Assembly (NCBI GenBank): GCA_032433595.1
Contig: JASWJB010000004.1
Coordinates: 124,001 to 188,000 of the forward strand
Direction: 5' to 3'
Source of the DNA: Conoideocrella luteorostrata
Lineage: Eukaryota > Ascomycota > Sordariomycetes > Hypocreales > Clavicipitaceae
DNA: 64,000 nucleotides
Shown: in pieces, positions 11,651 through 23,082 of the stretch
Position numbering within the stretch: position 1 is the first letter of the stretch
Layout: every line of letters begins with the position of its first letter
Translations under genes and position numbers: made by a program
The notes under the pieces: generated by a model
What the model was told of the DNA's origin: nothing
What the model saw: only the letters and a program-made list of their open reading frames with translations
The model's database searches: none

Positions 11651-12440
11651 AAATATACTCGCCGAGGTTGTCTCGCCGAGACCAACCATCGACTAGGCCT
11701 GTGTCAGGGCTTAACGGGATTAATATCCCACGAACAGTAGAAGGCACCCTGTGGAATGACCTGCCCTTCTTTGTTACCGATATAACCGACTTTTGTATTA
11801 AGAACTGCGCACCCATGGCAGGCAACGAGCGTCTTAACTTTACGTCCTTCTTGGCCAAGTTAGCATTAATCCGCATTAGCGATAATCGAATATACTAGAC
11901 TGTCCTTATTCTATTCTGCTATATATTTAAAAAAGAATAAGACCCTTACACCACAGAAGAACCGGATAATAAAGATCTAGGACGGTGTATTAGTAGTCTT
12001 AATACAGTACACCTATGACTAGCGACCTCTGTATAGATTAAGGAGGCAGGATTTAATCTTATTTATCTCCTAGATATCCTATAGAATAATTACCTAATTA
12101 TAAGTAGACAGGGTGGTAGGATATTTATCTAGTCAGAGCTTAGGAAGCGATCGCCGACAGGCTTCACACCGTGGAGATGGATATACTAGCTCAAGCGTCT
12201 CTATAAAATACAGGAGGAGGCAAAAGGGTTGAACGACAAACGCCTGGAGGAGTATGCCACTGATGCCGTAGATCAAATGGCTGGCAACGTGGAGGAGCGG
12301 AACTCGGGAATTTTGAGGGCTTACCAAACAGGCGGTGACGTCGTGCATGAGGACAAACATTTGTTACGACTCTGGTTAGCGGGCTGCATGAGAGATGACC
12401 ATGGGCGCCATCTCGCCACAGCGCGTGACCTCTGAGAACG
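11650..12440 (+). pseudogene. DUF3632-like pseudogene, point stops only
   Basis: A single reading frame can be followed from about 11668 to 12435 with no frameshift, but it is broken by about seven TAG/TGA/TAA codons. The readable blocks are EGTLWNDLPFFVTDITDF, NERLNFTSFLAKLA, RSPTGFTPWRW and ATDAVDQMAGNVEERNSGIL. They recall the fungal DUF3632 family of unknown function. Stops at positions where the family would have Gln, Arg or Trp, a strong excess of TA dinucleotides and no indels together are what repeat-induced point mutation (C to T) produces. The C-terminal 200 bp are much less damaged than the middle. Confidence 0.6.
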
Positions 12441-13088
12441 GAACGGATCTGTGCAAGGCCACATTTTCGGTGGCTTCGCTAAGCAGTACCTGAATTAGAT
12501 GTCCGCTATTTCATTATCGATTTTCTTCATTTTACGCTGGGCTAATCCAATTTGACCCGCGGATGGTTCATCTGGATTCCGCTCATCTTTAGCGGCATCG
12601 TCCAGCTTGCTCATTTCTTCACCATTCCCAAAAACTCGAACTAACATCTTAACGAACCGCATTTGTAAAAGACCCACAAAATTTGGTGCCCAGCAGTTGT
12701 CCGGCGTCCGTGGGCAGTAAACGCTGTAAAGCCAAGCCCGTCTGACACTGACGCTATCACCAACTAATCATCCGAGTCGAATACAAACGGTCCTATTTCT
12801 CCTTGAGTAGTCAGAATGAAAGAATCGATTGACACTGACTGTTTTGAGGGCCACAAGAACCATTTCGATTTTAATTTTAATTTTAATCCTGTACCTCTAC
12901 TCATACTGATCTAACTTGGTTTTCTAATAACTATCATTCAACTTCCCCGTAGTAGTTGAGGTTCTAAAAGTTTCTAAAATAAACACAATTACCCTGCTAC
13001 GCTCATCAAATAAGACACTATCGTTCATAGTTTGGAGTTTCGCTCGCAAAGTTGTGAATACTAAGAGAAAGTATCATGTTAGTAATAA
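12441..13088. other. Intergenic, includes short attttaattttaat repeat
   Basis: No gene is recognised. A small AT-rich tandem tract lies at 12869-12887. The right end is the probable 3' untranslated region of the minus-strand ADE4 gene. Confidence 0.4.
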
Positions 13089-15857
13089 CTACAGCGCATC
13101 ATCAACGATGACATACCTAATGTCTTCTTGATACTCCGGCCCAGTACCGCTCAAAGGTCCGCTGTCTGCTACCACTACTGGGTTCTCTGATGGCTCTGTT
13201 GGTACTACCGTCAAGCCTGCCGCGGCAGCTTTGCGCTTCTTCCCTTGCCGCAGCGAGCTCAGGTGTTCAAAATAGCCTTCCGGCACGCCGGTAACGTATT
13301 CGCCGTTGAACACGCCGACCTCGAAGTCTTCCACTTTGCTCTCCTTATCGGCCGCGCCCCTGCAAGCAGCCTTCAAGCCATCTAGAGTTAAATAGACTAG
13401 ATGGTCTGCCTGAATATATTCGGCGATCTTCTCTGTTGTCCGGCCATGGGCAGCAAGTTCTAGGGCAAATAAGTACTGAGATTCCAACTCCTTGAATCAA
13501 AAAGACGTTCTCTTACCGGCAGGATTAGCCAGATCAATGCCGTACTACCCAAGTTAGTATATACAACAGTGTGCTAATATATACAATACGTGGTTTCAAC
13601 TTACGATGTGCTGATTGGTGATTTCTGGCGAGCAGCTCGCAAAGATAACCTTTTTGGCTTTGCATTCTCGGACCATCTGCACCTACAATCGAAACAGGGT
13701 TAGTAATCTTACACATTTGCACTCAAGCATCATAATACGGGGCGGCGTACGATTTCTCGAGACGTAGTCCTGATAAGACCTGGTTAGCACTGAGTTCCTC
13801 CACGGTATATGTGCAAATTCTACGAACCCTCTGACAAGGCTGTCGTCAACAACCAAAACGTTGCGACCCTCAAATTCGCACTCGATAGGCGACAGCTTTC
13901 GTCGGACGCTCTTCTTGCGCAGTCCTTGGTTGGGAACTGAATGCAAAGGAGTGTAGAGTCAGTTTATCAGTCCAACTACAATCTGGGACAGAGAATCATG
14001 AGGAACTCACGAATAAACGTCCGGAAAACATATCTATCATGTTTCATTAGCAATTAAAGGCCAAACGACCAGACAGAGAATACAGATCGTGAAAATAACC
14101 AAATTCAGCGGGAGTATATGCAATTGTGGGAATATCGCGCCGCCCAGTTGGCGGCTTTCATTTAGTCTTTGATAGCAGAGATGCAAATACGAAATTAAGA
14201 ATTGACATACCGGTTTTTTACAAACGCATTCGAATACGGCTTGTTGAGTTGCTCGGCAAGTACAGCAGCTGCAGTGTTGCTAGTCTATTCAATTCAAAGT
14301 TATTTTAGTTACCTAGTCGCCGCAAACGTCAACATGTGAGGTGGTGAAAGCCCTACCTCGGGGACTGGGACAACTAGAAACAGTTGGGGTCAGTACAATC
14401 CAGGGATGTGGGCAAAGGGGAGCAACTGTGACATACCAACATCAATCTCGTCAATAACCTTGTCGCCCAAGACTTCTCTCATCCTCTTTGCCAGCTCGAT
14501 TCCCATATTCTGTCGGCTACGATAAACAGAAATGCCGTCCATGACTGTGTCGGGTCTGGCGAAGTAAACATATTCGAAGACGTCAGGACTATAGGTTCGC
14601 TGCTCCACCACTTGGCGGAAGATGGGAGAGCATCCCTTTTGAATAAAGACTGCCTGGCCTGGTTTAATGTCGCGAATATTACTGAACCCGAGCTGCTTCA
14701 GGGCAACTGACTCGGAAGCCATAAAGTAGTCGGTGGCTCCTGTTAAGGTAAGGGAGGGTCGGGATCCGATACAAAGAGGTCGAATACCGTTCGCATCTCT
14801 ATACAAAGCAGTCAGACAGAGTCGCTATGTCATCAAACTCACTTCGTGCAGCAGACTCACCGGAAACCAAGAATACCAAATCCAGCAATCATTACTGTGC
14901 AAGCAAAAGCTCCCTGGCACTTTGCGTATACGGTTCGCAGAGCGGTGAAGATGTCCTCGGAATTCACTCGCGACTTGCCGAGTTCGGTGAGAGCATGGGC
15001 GTACAAATTGAGCCTGAAAGCCCCGGGTCAGAAAACACGATTCTTCATGTGTAATTAATCGCAACCCACAAGAGCTCTGAGTCGGAGTCCGAATTGATGT
15101 GTCGGCGCGCCTCGACGTCGAGGAACTCGCGGAGTTCTTCAATGTTGACTAAGTTTCCATTGACACCCATGCAGAGGCCGAATGGAGTATTCACTTCGAG
15201 GGTCAGCCGAATTGCCAAACGTTCAACGGGGTTCGTTCGTCGGAGTACCGTAAAAGGGCTGCGCCTCAGCTCTGTGATATCGGACACGGTCAGCAGGTGG
15301 ACAAGGGCTTTCGAGAGTCGTCTAGGTGTTACATACGCAGAAGAGCTTCCAGCGGTTGGATATCTTAGGTGGCCGATGCCGAGGTTGCCAGGCAATTGTT
15401 GAAGCCGGGCTCCGTCACTCATGACCCTAAACTCGGTACGATTCGTCGGCGACAATTTCAACGGTCACTAGGGAGGGGCGTTTACGCACTTCGAGACCAG
15501 GCCGTTTCCTTTGGCTTGGTACACTCGTCCACCCTGGGATACAGTGATGCCGGCAGCATCCTGACCGCGCTGTTCGGCTAGTTAGCGGGATGGCTTGGCG
15601 GTTTCGTTTTCGTTAACACCAACATGTTGGAGGTAATACAGCGACTCGTGACTGTTGCAAGATTTATTAGATAGCCGTCCCTTCCGATGTCATGCTGAAA
15701 CTCAAACTGACATATCGATGGCAGCCGTGGTGGCCTTTGGATCGCCGAGCTGTATGTATGAGGCGGTCAGCAAGAGTCCCGCAGGTAGCAGCTGCGGATC
15801 GTGAGGCGTGGGGCGAGGAGAGGAGGGACGGACAAGAAGAGCGGTAACGCCACACAT
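13089..15857 (-). CDS. ADE4: Amidophosphoribosyltransferase (first committed step of purine synthesis), 17 exons
   Basis: This enzyme converts PRPP and glutamine to 5-phosphoribosylamine. Exons are 15834-15857, 15712-15749, 15624-15651, 15490-15569, 15337-15426, 15249-15271, 15070-15193, 14861-15013, 14437-14798, 14357-14373, 14211-14284, 14011-14033, 13828-13936, 13751-13769, 13605-13682, 13517-13544 and 13089-13459. They sum to 1641 nt (546 residues), close to the usual 510-550. The start MCGV places the catalytic nucleophile at Cys2, exposed after Met removal, so the in-frame upstream ATG is rejected. Family motifs follow in order: [57 protein letters not shown], and the PRPP-binding loop [11 protein letters not shown] (about 371-382). 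The tail extends beyond [10 protein letters not shown] with a basic, low-complexity stretch. The intron density is very high for a housekeeping gene. Confidence 0.93.
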
Positions 15858-17749
15858 TGCAGTTACAATTAGTGCCGTACGGAGCACGAGCAACTCAGGG
15901 ATGGATGCGATGGATGGTTGTTCGAATTGGTCGCGACTGAGGGAGCAAATTTCCAATCCACCTGTTGTTGCTGGCGGCCAAAAAAAAAAAAAAATTCCCT
16001 TGTACCACGGTCGTTTGGCGGGGTCCTGTTTCGTTCGTGCTGCGCCAATGGCTGCGACGGCGCCACTTCCGATCGGCGCGTTTGTTAGTCTGCGTCACAA
16101 ATCCAACGCATAATACTCCGTACACTGCGCACGAAGGACAAGACACGTTAATGGGATGCAGATATGCTGCGCGTGCTACGGTTGAAAGAGCCTGAAATGA
16201 CGAGCATTCAGCCCGCTCTTCAATTGTTTCGCGCAGATGACGGATCGGATTGTGTCTGTCATGTTCGGGTTGGTAGCCAGTCAACACACAACGTGCGTAT
16301 TGTGATGCATCCATCGGATGAACATGACTTGATAACACTTCTATCCCAGATGGAGTTTGAGCCAGCTCTGCGAGTTGGCACATGGCACATGCTGGGTCAA
16401 GACGAAAGAATGAAGGAAGAAGGGTCGGGCCCACAGAATAGAGCCGGCCCGGTTACAGAGTAGAGTAGATAAGCAAAAGTCAAGTTTGATTGCTGACTCT
16501 TTTCGTCATTGTCCTCTGCTGGTTCATCCACGAAACGCAGCCAACCTCGCATCAAAAAAGTCAGATAGCAAAGTCAGATACTAGGGCCAACCAGAATCGG
16601 CTTTTGGCCCTTGTACGCGGCGTTGCGGTTATAGAGAACCATCCCCATATCTCAATTCCCGCTTCAAGGAATCGCCGGTTCACCCCCACTCCAATCGATC
16701 ACACCATTTCTTGCTAAGCTGTCGAATTCCCCCCAAAATGGGCCGTAAACTACATGGACCCGTATTCTAGTGCGAATCGCAAAAGTTCCACGAAGCTTCG
16801 GGAATAATGGCTATATGTGACCGTCACTGCGCCTTTTATTTTCCCGCAGATGCCGACACACGTTTGTGGTGGCCGCATCTACGTGGCTTGGTTGCATCAA
16901 TGACGGAGCCAATCTGAACGACCGCCGTTTCCCCGCGTCTCTTGTTGCAGTGATTGCAACGACAGGCAGCCAGGGTAAGGGTTCCGGCTACTTGGACAGT
17001 TGTGGGAGAGGACGCGCCGTATTTGATGAACAAACCCCTGCCCGATGCCGTCAACATATGCAGCAAGCCTGCCTTGAAGAGATGGCGCGGCGTTATCTGT
17101 CACTTGTCAACGTCTCTCGAATCTACTATTGCCGTACTCCGTACAATCGTTATCTCTTCTTGGCTGTGGGTCGACGAACGGGAGGCGCATCCACACACGT
17201 CAATCAGCCTGCTTGGCTTGCCCAAATGTGGCTCCGGATACCTGGTTCTTTAATTGACCTCGATTCTCTTATTAGCCAAGTCGTTGGGTTTGGGTCCGTT
17301 TACTCCATATTCCATAGTGACCTCATAGTAAAGAAAGCAGCACTCCGCAACTGTCATTACAAAGCCGTATCCTTGTATTGCGTGCTAGTATACCCTCCAC
17401 CGGGGACGCTGTTGAACCAGATACGAAGCTGGACTGGGTGCCACTTGCGAGATTACTTGTGCTGCTTACCTTGAGACCCTGTCGCTTGCTGTCAACCCCG
17501 CCGCTGTTCTGGCCGGGCGGCTTAACTTTTAGAGCGGAGAGCAAGGCCGAAACTTGCTGATCGCGGAGGCAAAGGCTATTCCCGGAGTGGAGGTTACTAA
17601 GAAAGTTCAATGCAACGTCGTCGACATGGCGCTGGTACCGTAAGATAAATAAAGTGCTTGCACCAGATCTACATCCGGCTTGTGTGACACTGAGCCTTCA
17701 CTTCACTTCATCCTTTTCTGCGCAGATCTAGTCTTCACCACAGATCACC
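15858..17749. other. Intergenic, divergent promoters of ADE4 and the OPT transporter
   Basis: No supported gene lies here. It contains a poly-A tract near 15980 and two copies of the interspersed tactccgtac motif (16114-16123 and 17135-17144). A 202-codon frame at 16866-17474 has no family resemblance and is treated as chance. The sequence just before 17750 (tcttcaccacagatcaccATGG) is a good start context for the transporter. Confidence 0.5.
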
Positions 17750-20348
17750 ATGGCGCCAGACCAGCGCAACGAGCTTGCGTCCGACGCTGTGGCCGCCCAG
17801 CCCATGGTCATCACCGAGGACACCAACAAGCTGAATCGCAAGGAAGAAGCTGCTGTGCTAGGCATTGACGAAAAGGCCGGCATCCATACCACCGCTGACC
17901 ATGACAGCGATACCCTCAGCAAGGATGCTGAAAACGACGGCAGAAAGACGCTTTACAGCATTGTCAATTCAGATGGCGAAGAAGAGGTCGTCACCGAGGA
18001 CGACCCCCGCGTTCGAGATATTCCCGGTTATGTGCGCCGAATCGTGAGTTTCAAGGACGACACAACCGAACCGACTCTTACTTTTCGATACTTTTTACTC
18101 ACAATCCTGTTCGTCGCCCCTGGAGCCTTTCTTTCCCAGATGGCGCACTTTCGAACAACGTATGCGCCTTATTCGGTATTTTTTGTCCAAATTGCATCAA
18201 ATTATGTAGGCGTCTGGCTGGCAAAGGTCCTTCCAAACTGGAGAGTCAAGATTCCCTCCACAAAGTACGGGTTTAGTTTGAACCCTGGTCCATTTAGCAC
18301 AAAGGAGCACGTGCTAGTAACAATTTCAGCCGCTTCGGGGGCGACATACAATCTAGGCTATACGCCCATTGCCATGTCAGAGTTGTATTTTGGAGAGAGA
18401 GTCAATGGAGCAGTGGCCGTGTTTTTCATGTTGGCCATTACATGGACGGGATATTCGTATGCTGCTCTCGCAAGGCAGTTCCTGATCTATGATCCTCAGT
18501 ACCCTTGGTTTCAAGCGTAAGTCAGCGATCCATCCTTCTCTTAGCCACGAGATTACTCGTTTTCCTTTGCACCTGCTCACCCCGAGACAGGCTCTGCCAA
18601 ACAGCTCTCTTCGAGACCCAAAAGAAACAGCGCGAAAATCCGTCCCGACTCTCCCGGAAGCAAATCCGTGTGTTTTTCGGTGTGCTCGTTGCCGTCATCC
18701 TCTGGCAGTTCCTCCCTGAATACGTATTCCCCATGCTCGGCTCGCTCGCGTTTCTCTGCTGGGTAGCACCCAGAAATCCGGTCGCCAATTTTGTCGGTGC
18801 CGGCTTTGGCGGCATGGGTTTTCTCAACCTGTCGCTGGACTGGTCTAGTATCGCGTCCAAGACCAATTTGTTCCTCACACCGTGGTGGACCCAGGTTATC
18901 ATGTTTGCGGCGTTTGCGTGCAGTTGCTGGATTTTACTGCCGGCGGCGAAATTTGGGAACATGGCACAGTGGAACCATGGACTAATGTCGAATCGTGTTT
19001 TCAAGGGTAAGTTCAACAGCGGGCCCGTACAGCAGCAGACATAGACATAGGCCCCAGATGTTAAAAGGTTCAGTGGTAATGATGGTTGCTGACGCCCAAA
19101 ACTATAGAGAATGGCACGAGATACCCTCTCAACTCTCTGCTTACCTCCGACATGCGGCTCAACCAAACGGCCTTGGACCAGCATGGCGACCTGTACGTCG
19201 GCGCCCAGTATCTCTGGAACATGTTCTTCGACTATGCAGCTTACTCTTCCGCATTGGTGTGGATGGCGCTGTTTGGCTACGGCCAGATCAAGGCCAGCGT
19301 TTCCAAGTTCATGGAGCGTCGAGGCAACAAGGACAGTCGGAAAGTCACGGAGCAATACGAAGATCAACTCAACGTCCTGCAGCGACCGTACGACGAAATT
19401 CCGTTTTGGTGGTTTGCCGCGCTCTTCCTCGTGTCATTGGTCATCATGGTCGCCATTTGCGCAAAGGGTCTCATTTTCATCCCCACGTGGACCTACTTTG
19501 TCGGCATTGCGACGGGTGCGGTCGTAGTCGTTCCGCTGGGATGGCTCTATGCCCTTTCCAATTTCCAGCTGGCGATTGGCTCGACCAACGAGCTGCTCTA
19601 CGGCTTGATGGTGAACTCCATTTCCGGTTGGAAGAACCCCTGCGGCGCATCCACGTACGGAGCCGTTGCCGGCGACGCTTGGTACAGGGCGCAGTTGAAC
19701 CTGCAGGACATGAAGATCGGTCATTACATGCACATCCCTCCCAAGGCGGTCTTCTTCTCCCAGATTTTTGGCTCGTTGATCGGCATCCCCATCGACTACG
19801 CCGTCATCCGCTGGGTTCTCGACACGAAATTCGACTACCTCTCAGGCTTCAAAGAGGACCCTACGCATCAATGGACGGGCCAGGAACTCGCATCCAGCCT
19901 CACCAAGGGCGTGCAATATGTGCTTGTCGGGCCCAGGCGCCTCTTCCAGCAGGACCTCTTCAAGGTCGTCCCGTACGGGTTCCTCCTCGGCGCGGGCGCT
20001 CCCGTCATCCTGTTCCTCCTGCACAAGAAGTTCCCCAGAGCGAAGTTCCACCTCTTCAACACCACCATCTTCTTCTCCAGCATGTCCACGTTTTACGGAA
20101 ACATCAGCACGGGCTACTTTTCCAGTTTTCTGGGCGGCTTTGTCGTCATGTTCTGGTGCTATCGGTATAGGTATGAGCTGTGGGCGCGGTGGAATTATAT
20201 CCTGGCGGCGGCGTTCGATGCGGGCTTCAATTTCAACATGCTGCTCATTTTCTTGTGCTTTGGGGCGGCAAAGGTGGTGAAAATGCCGCACTGGTGGGGG
20301 AATAATGCGGAGAGTAGTGAGAGGTGTTTTGCATTAAAGGATCCATGA
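17750..20348 (+). CDS. OPT-family oligopeptide transporter
   Basis: Exons are 17750-18516, 18591-19006 and 19108-20348, totalling 2424 nt (807 residues), a normal size for fungal OPT proteins. A charged cytoplasmic N-terminus ends in DDPRVRDIPGYVRRIVSFKDD, followed by the first helix TEPTLTFRYFLLTILF. The hallmark block SLNPGPFSTKEHVLVTI comes next, with many membrane helices after it, LGYTPIAMSELYFGERV, and a conserved C-terminal half with IGSTNELLYGLMVNSISGW, HYMHIPPKAVFFSQIFGS and a last helix pair. It would import small peptides (tetra/pentapeptides, or glutathione-like) with protons across the plasma membrane. The introns (74 and 101 nt) are GT-AG with good branch sites. In a nitrogen-scavenging or host-degrading fungus this partners secreted proteases. 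Confidence 0.93.
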
Positions 20349-20959
20349 GTGTGATGATATCAGTATTCTTAAACAGTGGAAGAGTGATATAGTAATGATT
20401 TACCAGCCGCACTGTTCATCCTGCAGCTCTACTGACGCCACGGCGTGACTCACACGCCGCACCACACGCCGCCACGCAACGCACATCCGCAAGCAGATTA
20501 CTCCGTACTCCGTACTCTAACCCGGTATTGTTGGTCAAGGTTCTCCGGCAGGCTGCAGCCGGCATTTAATGTGTTTATGCCATCACAAGATAAGTCCATG
20601 AGGGACAGCAAAAAATAATAATTAAAACACAACAGTTTACGAATAATACCAAATGTGCCATGAAGTGAGTGAAGCGCGGCAAGACTCAATTGTTACGCTC
20701 ATCACGGATGACAGCTTGCAAAGCACGACATGTAGAGATGGACGACAGACTTCACGGCACGTTGTATTAAACATGGGAGTCTTCGAAAGCGGTGTCAAGA
20801 GGAATCATTCTGCGACTAGATAGCACTTGTACATTACATAGAGGATATCTTCAAGAGGTGCTCTGCCCTCATAAAAACAAAAACTTGTCGCACCCAACAA
20901 ACACAGCCAAGCCACACAGCCAAGCCAAACAACCAAGAAAAGACGCAAAGGAACAATAA
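20349..20959. other. Intergenic between converging genes
   Basis: This is the 3' flank of both the OPT gene (plus) and the LITAF gene (minus). It includes an overlapping double copy of the tactccgtac motif at 20499-20515 and a C/A-rich imperfect repeat of ccaagccacacag near 20900-20940. Confidence 0.4.
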
Positions 20960-21584
20960 CTAGTGATACTGATGAACGTCAACCCTCCCGCTTTTGTGCA
21001 CAGTCGCCAGCAACACTCCGCAATTACCACATCTGTGCTCCACGTCCTTGATCGCGTCCATCAAGTACGGGATAAAGCAGCAAATGCCCGTGAACAAGAA
21101 GACAATGCCGGCGTAAAGACTATTATAATGTCAGACATGGGCCCGTTTTGAAACTTGTATTGCGTGCTTCTTACACACGCACACACAAGACAGAAAAGAA
21201 CGAGCTGGGAGGGCAAGGTGAGACTAACTGATTGGAGTTTCCGACCACCGTGATGATTCTTGTCATGCTCCGCTGCCCGCACGCAGGGCAGTCCGCCGGC
21301 GCGCCGGTCCTGCCCAGTACATTCAACGGGGTGGCTGTTTTGTAAGCGCGGAGTTGGAAGACTGGCTGTCCTGAGGCGTCTAGGGGTTGTTGCTGCACAG
21401 GGGCTACGTGCGCTTGCACCATATGACCCTTCTCAGAGTATTGCTGCTGCGGCTGCGGCTGCTGCTGCTGCTGTACATCTTGCGGCGCGTGTACGTAGGT
21501 GTTCTGTGGCGGGTGAACACCAGCTGTAGAAGTGTATTGAGGCGCCGCTACATTGAGCGAATCATCACTGTTAGCTTCATACAC
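20960..21584 (-). CDS. LITAF/SIMPLE-domain membrane-associated zinc protein (start unresolved)
   Basis: Two exons are clear: 21229 to about 21584, and 20960-21119, split by a 109-nt intron. The N-terminal part is Pro/Gln-rich with a poly-Gln tract (CAG/CTG repeat about 21441-21472). The LITAF domain follows: a first CPAC pair, a hydrophobic hairpin GIVFLFTGICCFIPYLMDA that inserts into the membrane face, and a second CGNC pair (HRCGNCGVLLAT), together forming a split zinc ribbon. LITAF proteins sit on endosomes/lysosomes or the plasma membrane. The frame at 21584 opens with GTG rather than ATG, so a short first exon upstream is expected; candidate ATGs such as the one in gccatggattgtaa did not give a phase I trust. 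Confidence 0.75.
21441..21472. repeat. CTG/CAG trinucleotide tract inside the LITAF gene
   Basis: An imperfect ctg/cgg repeat encodes the poly-Gln/Pro-Gln part of the LITAF protein on the minus strand. It is a likely length-variable site. Confidence 0.6.
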
Positions 21585-23082
21585 ATCATGATGCAGAGGT
21601 AGGCAGATTTACAATCCATGGCCTTCTTGTTTGCGGCACAATCAAGTAAATTTGAGCGTGTTGAAATGTTCAAAGATGTCCGGGTCTCGTTATACAATAA
21701 CTCATCGACCTGGTGGACTTATCATGCATGCGCGGTCATTCATATATACACATTGGAGGACGCTTGAGACAATGGAGCTGGCTTAACGCCACTCCGTCGA
21801 GGCGCACCCAGAATGCAATATTGAAGGTAGATATCAGCTGTAGTTCGATCTAGGCACGGAAATAAGAGGGATGTCTGCCACACTACTTCGTCAAGTGCCT
21901 CACGTCCGAAGCCGGGACGGCAATAGCCACGTTGTTGATGAATGGAGACAATCAGTGGTGAGACACACCGAGACCATCCGTCGTTCAGCCGCATTTGAGC
22001 TCGCCCAGCTAGCATAAGGCTGCCTTGTCTCGCGACTGCCGATCTCATCCCTTTCTGGAGGGCCAAGTCGCATTGCATTGGGTCTAGATCGAGACGAGCC
22101 TGCTGTAGGCTGATACAGCTCCCTAGGACTCTGCGCCAGGGAGCTATCATGAAGTCGCCAGCTTTGGCCAATTTGGAGCGAAGATCTATCTATGGAGGTG
22201 ATATGGTTGGTGCAGGGATAAGAAGGCCAAGATAGCGTTGAGTTTTGTGGTGGTTGCTTTTGGCAGCCAATATATTGGCTAGCTGAGCTCAGCTGGCGTG
22301 ACGACGGCTCGTCAGAGTGGTCACAATTCTCGACCACCAACTTAGCGCCAAGCCAGCACCGCGCGGCCAGCTAGTTAGTAGCTAGGTGGCCGCCATTGGA
22401 GCATGGCTGGCGCCCGTCGTTGGTTCGAGGCCGGCACGGCACACCCGTCCTTGCCACCGTGGGCTGGTTTGCCCGCACAATCCAGAACTATTATTGTCGA
22501 CTAGTGGCTTGCTGGAGCAGCCTTGTCGATACCCTTTTCGTCGTGCACGCACTACAGAATACCGAGTACATGGCCTGATCAAGACACCAGCTGCGCAGTG
22601 CAAGCTGCAACTTGAAGCGCGTGGCCTGCATCTATTGGAAACACAGTCTGGTGGCTGCTATGAAAGGACGTATCGCTACGGCTAGAATCGTCCGGTGTGT
22701 GTGGGCGGATTAGCCATGCACGCAAGGGCTGCGCTTAGACATTCGTCGTCTGCTGAATCAAGAATGCGTCGAGATGAATAACAGCGGCGAGGACTTCTCT
22801 GCGATGCTTTATCAAGCCGCTGCCGACGGCGACGTGTCTACTGCAAAGTTACTACTTGCAGGAACGACACCAAATCCCATGCGAAAGATTAATTTATCAC
22901 GCTTTGCCGCCGGTTTTGGTTGGCTATTACTTAATCCCCCCCTTCTCCCCCAAAAAAAATATGAATAGCAAAAAAAAAAAAAAAAAGAAAAACCCCCCAA
23001 TTAGAGAAATTTAGTTTGGATAATAGAAAACATTAAATCAATTTTCGATTCTAGCCTTATCTAGTCCTGTCCCGACAGGTCC
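21585..23082. other. Gene-free stretch with a truncated ankyrin-like fragment
   Basis: Only weak frames are seen. Near 22774-22890 a frame reads DFSAMLYQAAADGDVSTAKLLLAG, which resembles one ankyrin repeat, and then runs into unrelated sequence and a poly-A/poly-C tract (22951-22998). The rest is unassigned. Confidence 0.4.
22774..22890 (+). pseudogene. Single ankyrin-repeat-like fragment
   Basis: The frame starting MNNSGEDFSAMLYQAAADGD carries the A-x-x-G-D-x-x-x-x-x-x-L-L-L-x-G pattern of one ankyrin repeat. No further repeats follow, because the frame leaves the pattern and stops by 22968. This is probably the remnant of a larger ankyrin gene. Confidence 0.35.

Noticed and set aside
15895..16434. 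179-codon minus-strand frame upstream of ADE4
   Set aside because: It contains a poly-A/T artefact (FFFFF), has no family match, and lies in the ADE4 5' flank.
16866..17474. 202-codon plus-strand frame
   Set aside because: It has no family resemblance, odd composition, and overlaps other frames in both directions within promoter DNA.
18995..20170. 391-codon frame in the OPT region
   Set aside because: It is out of frame with the clearly conserved OPT exon 3. His/Arg/Pro-rich nonsense is typical of a shadow frame.
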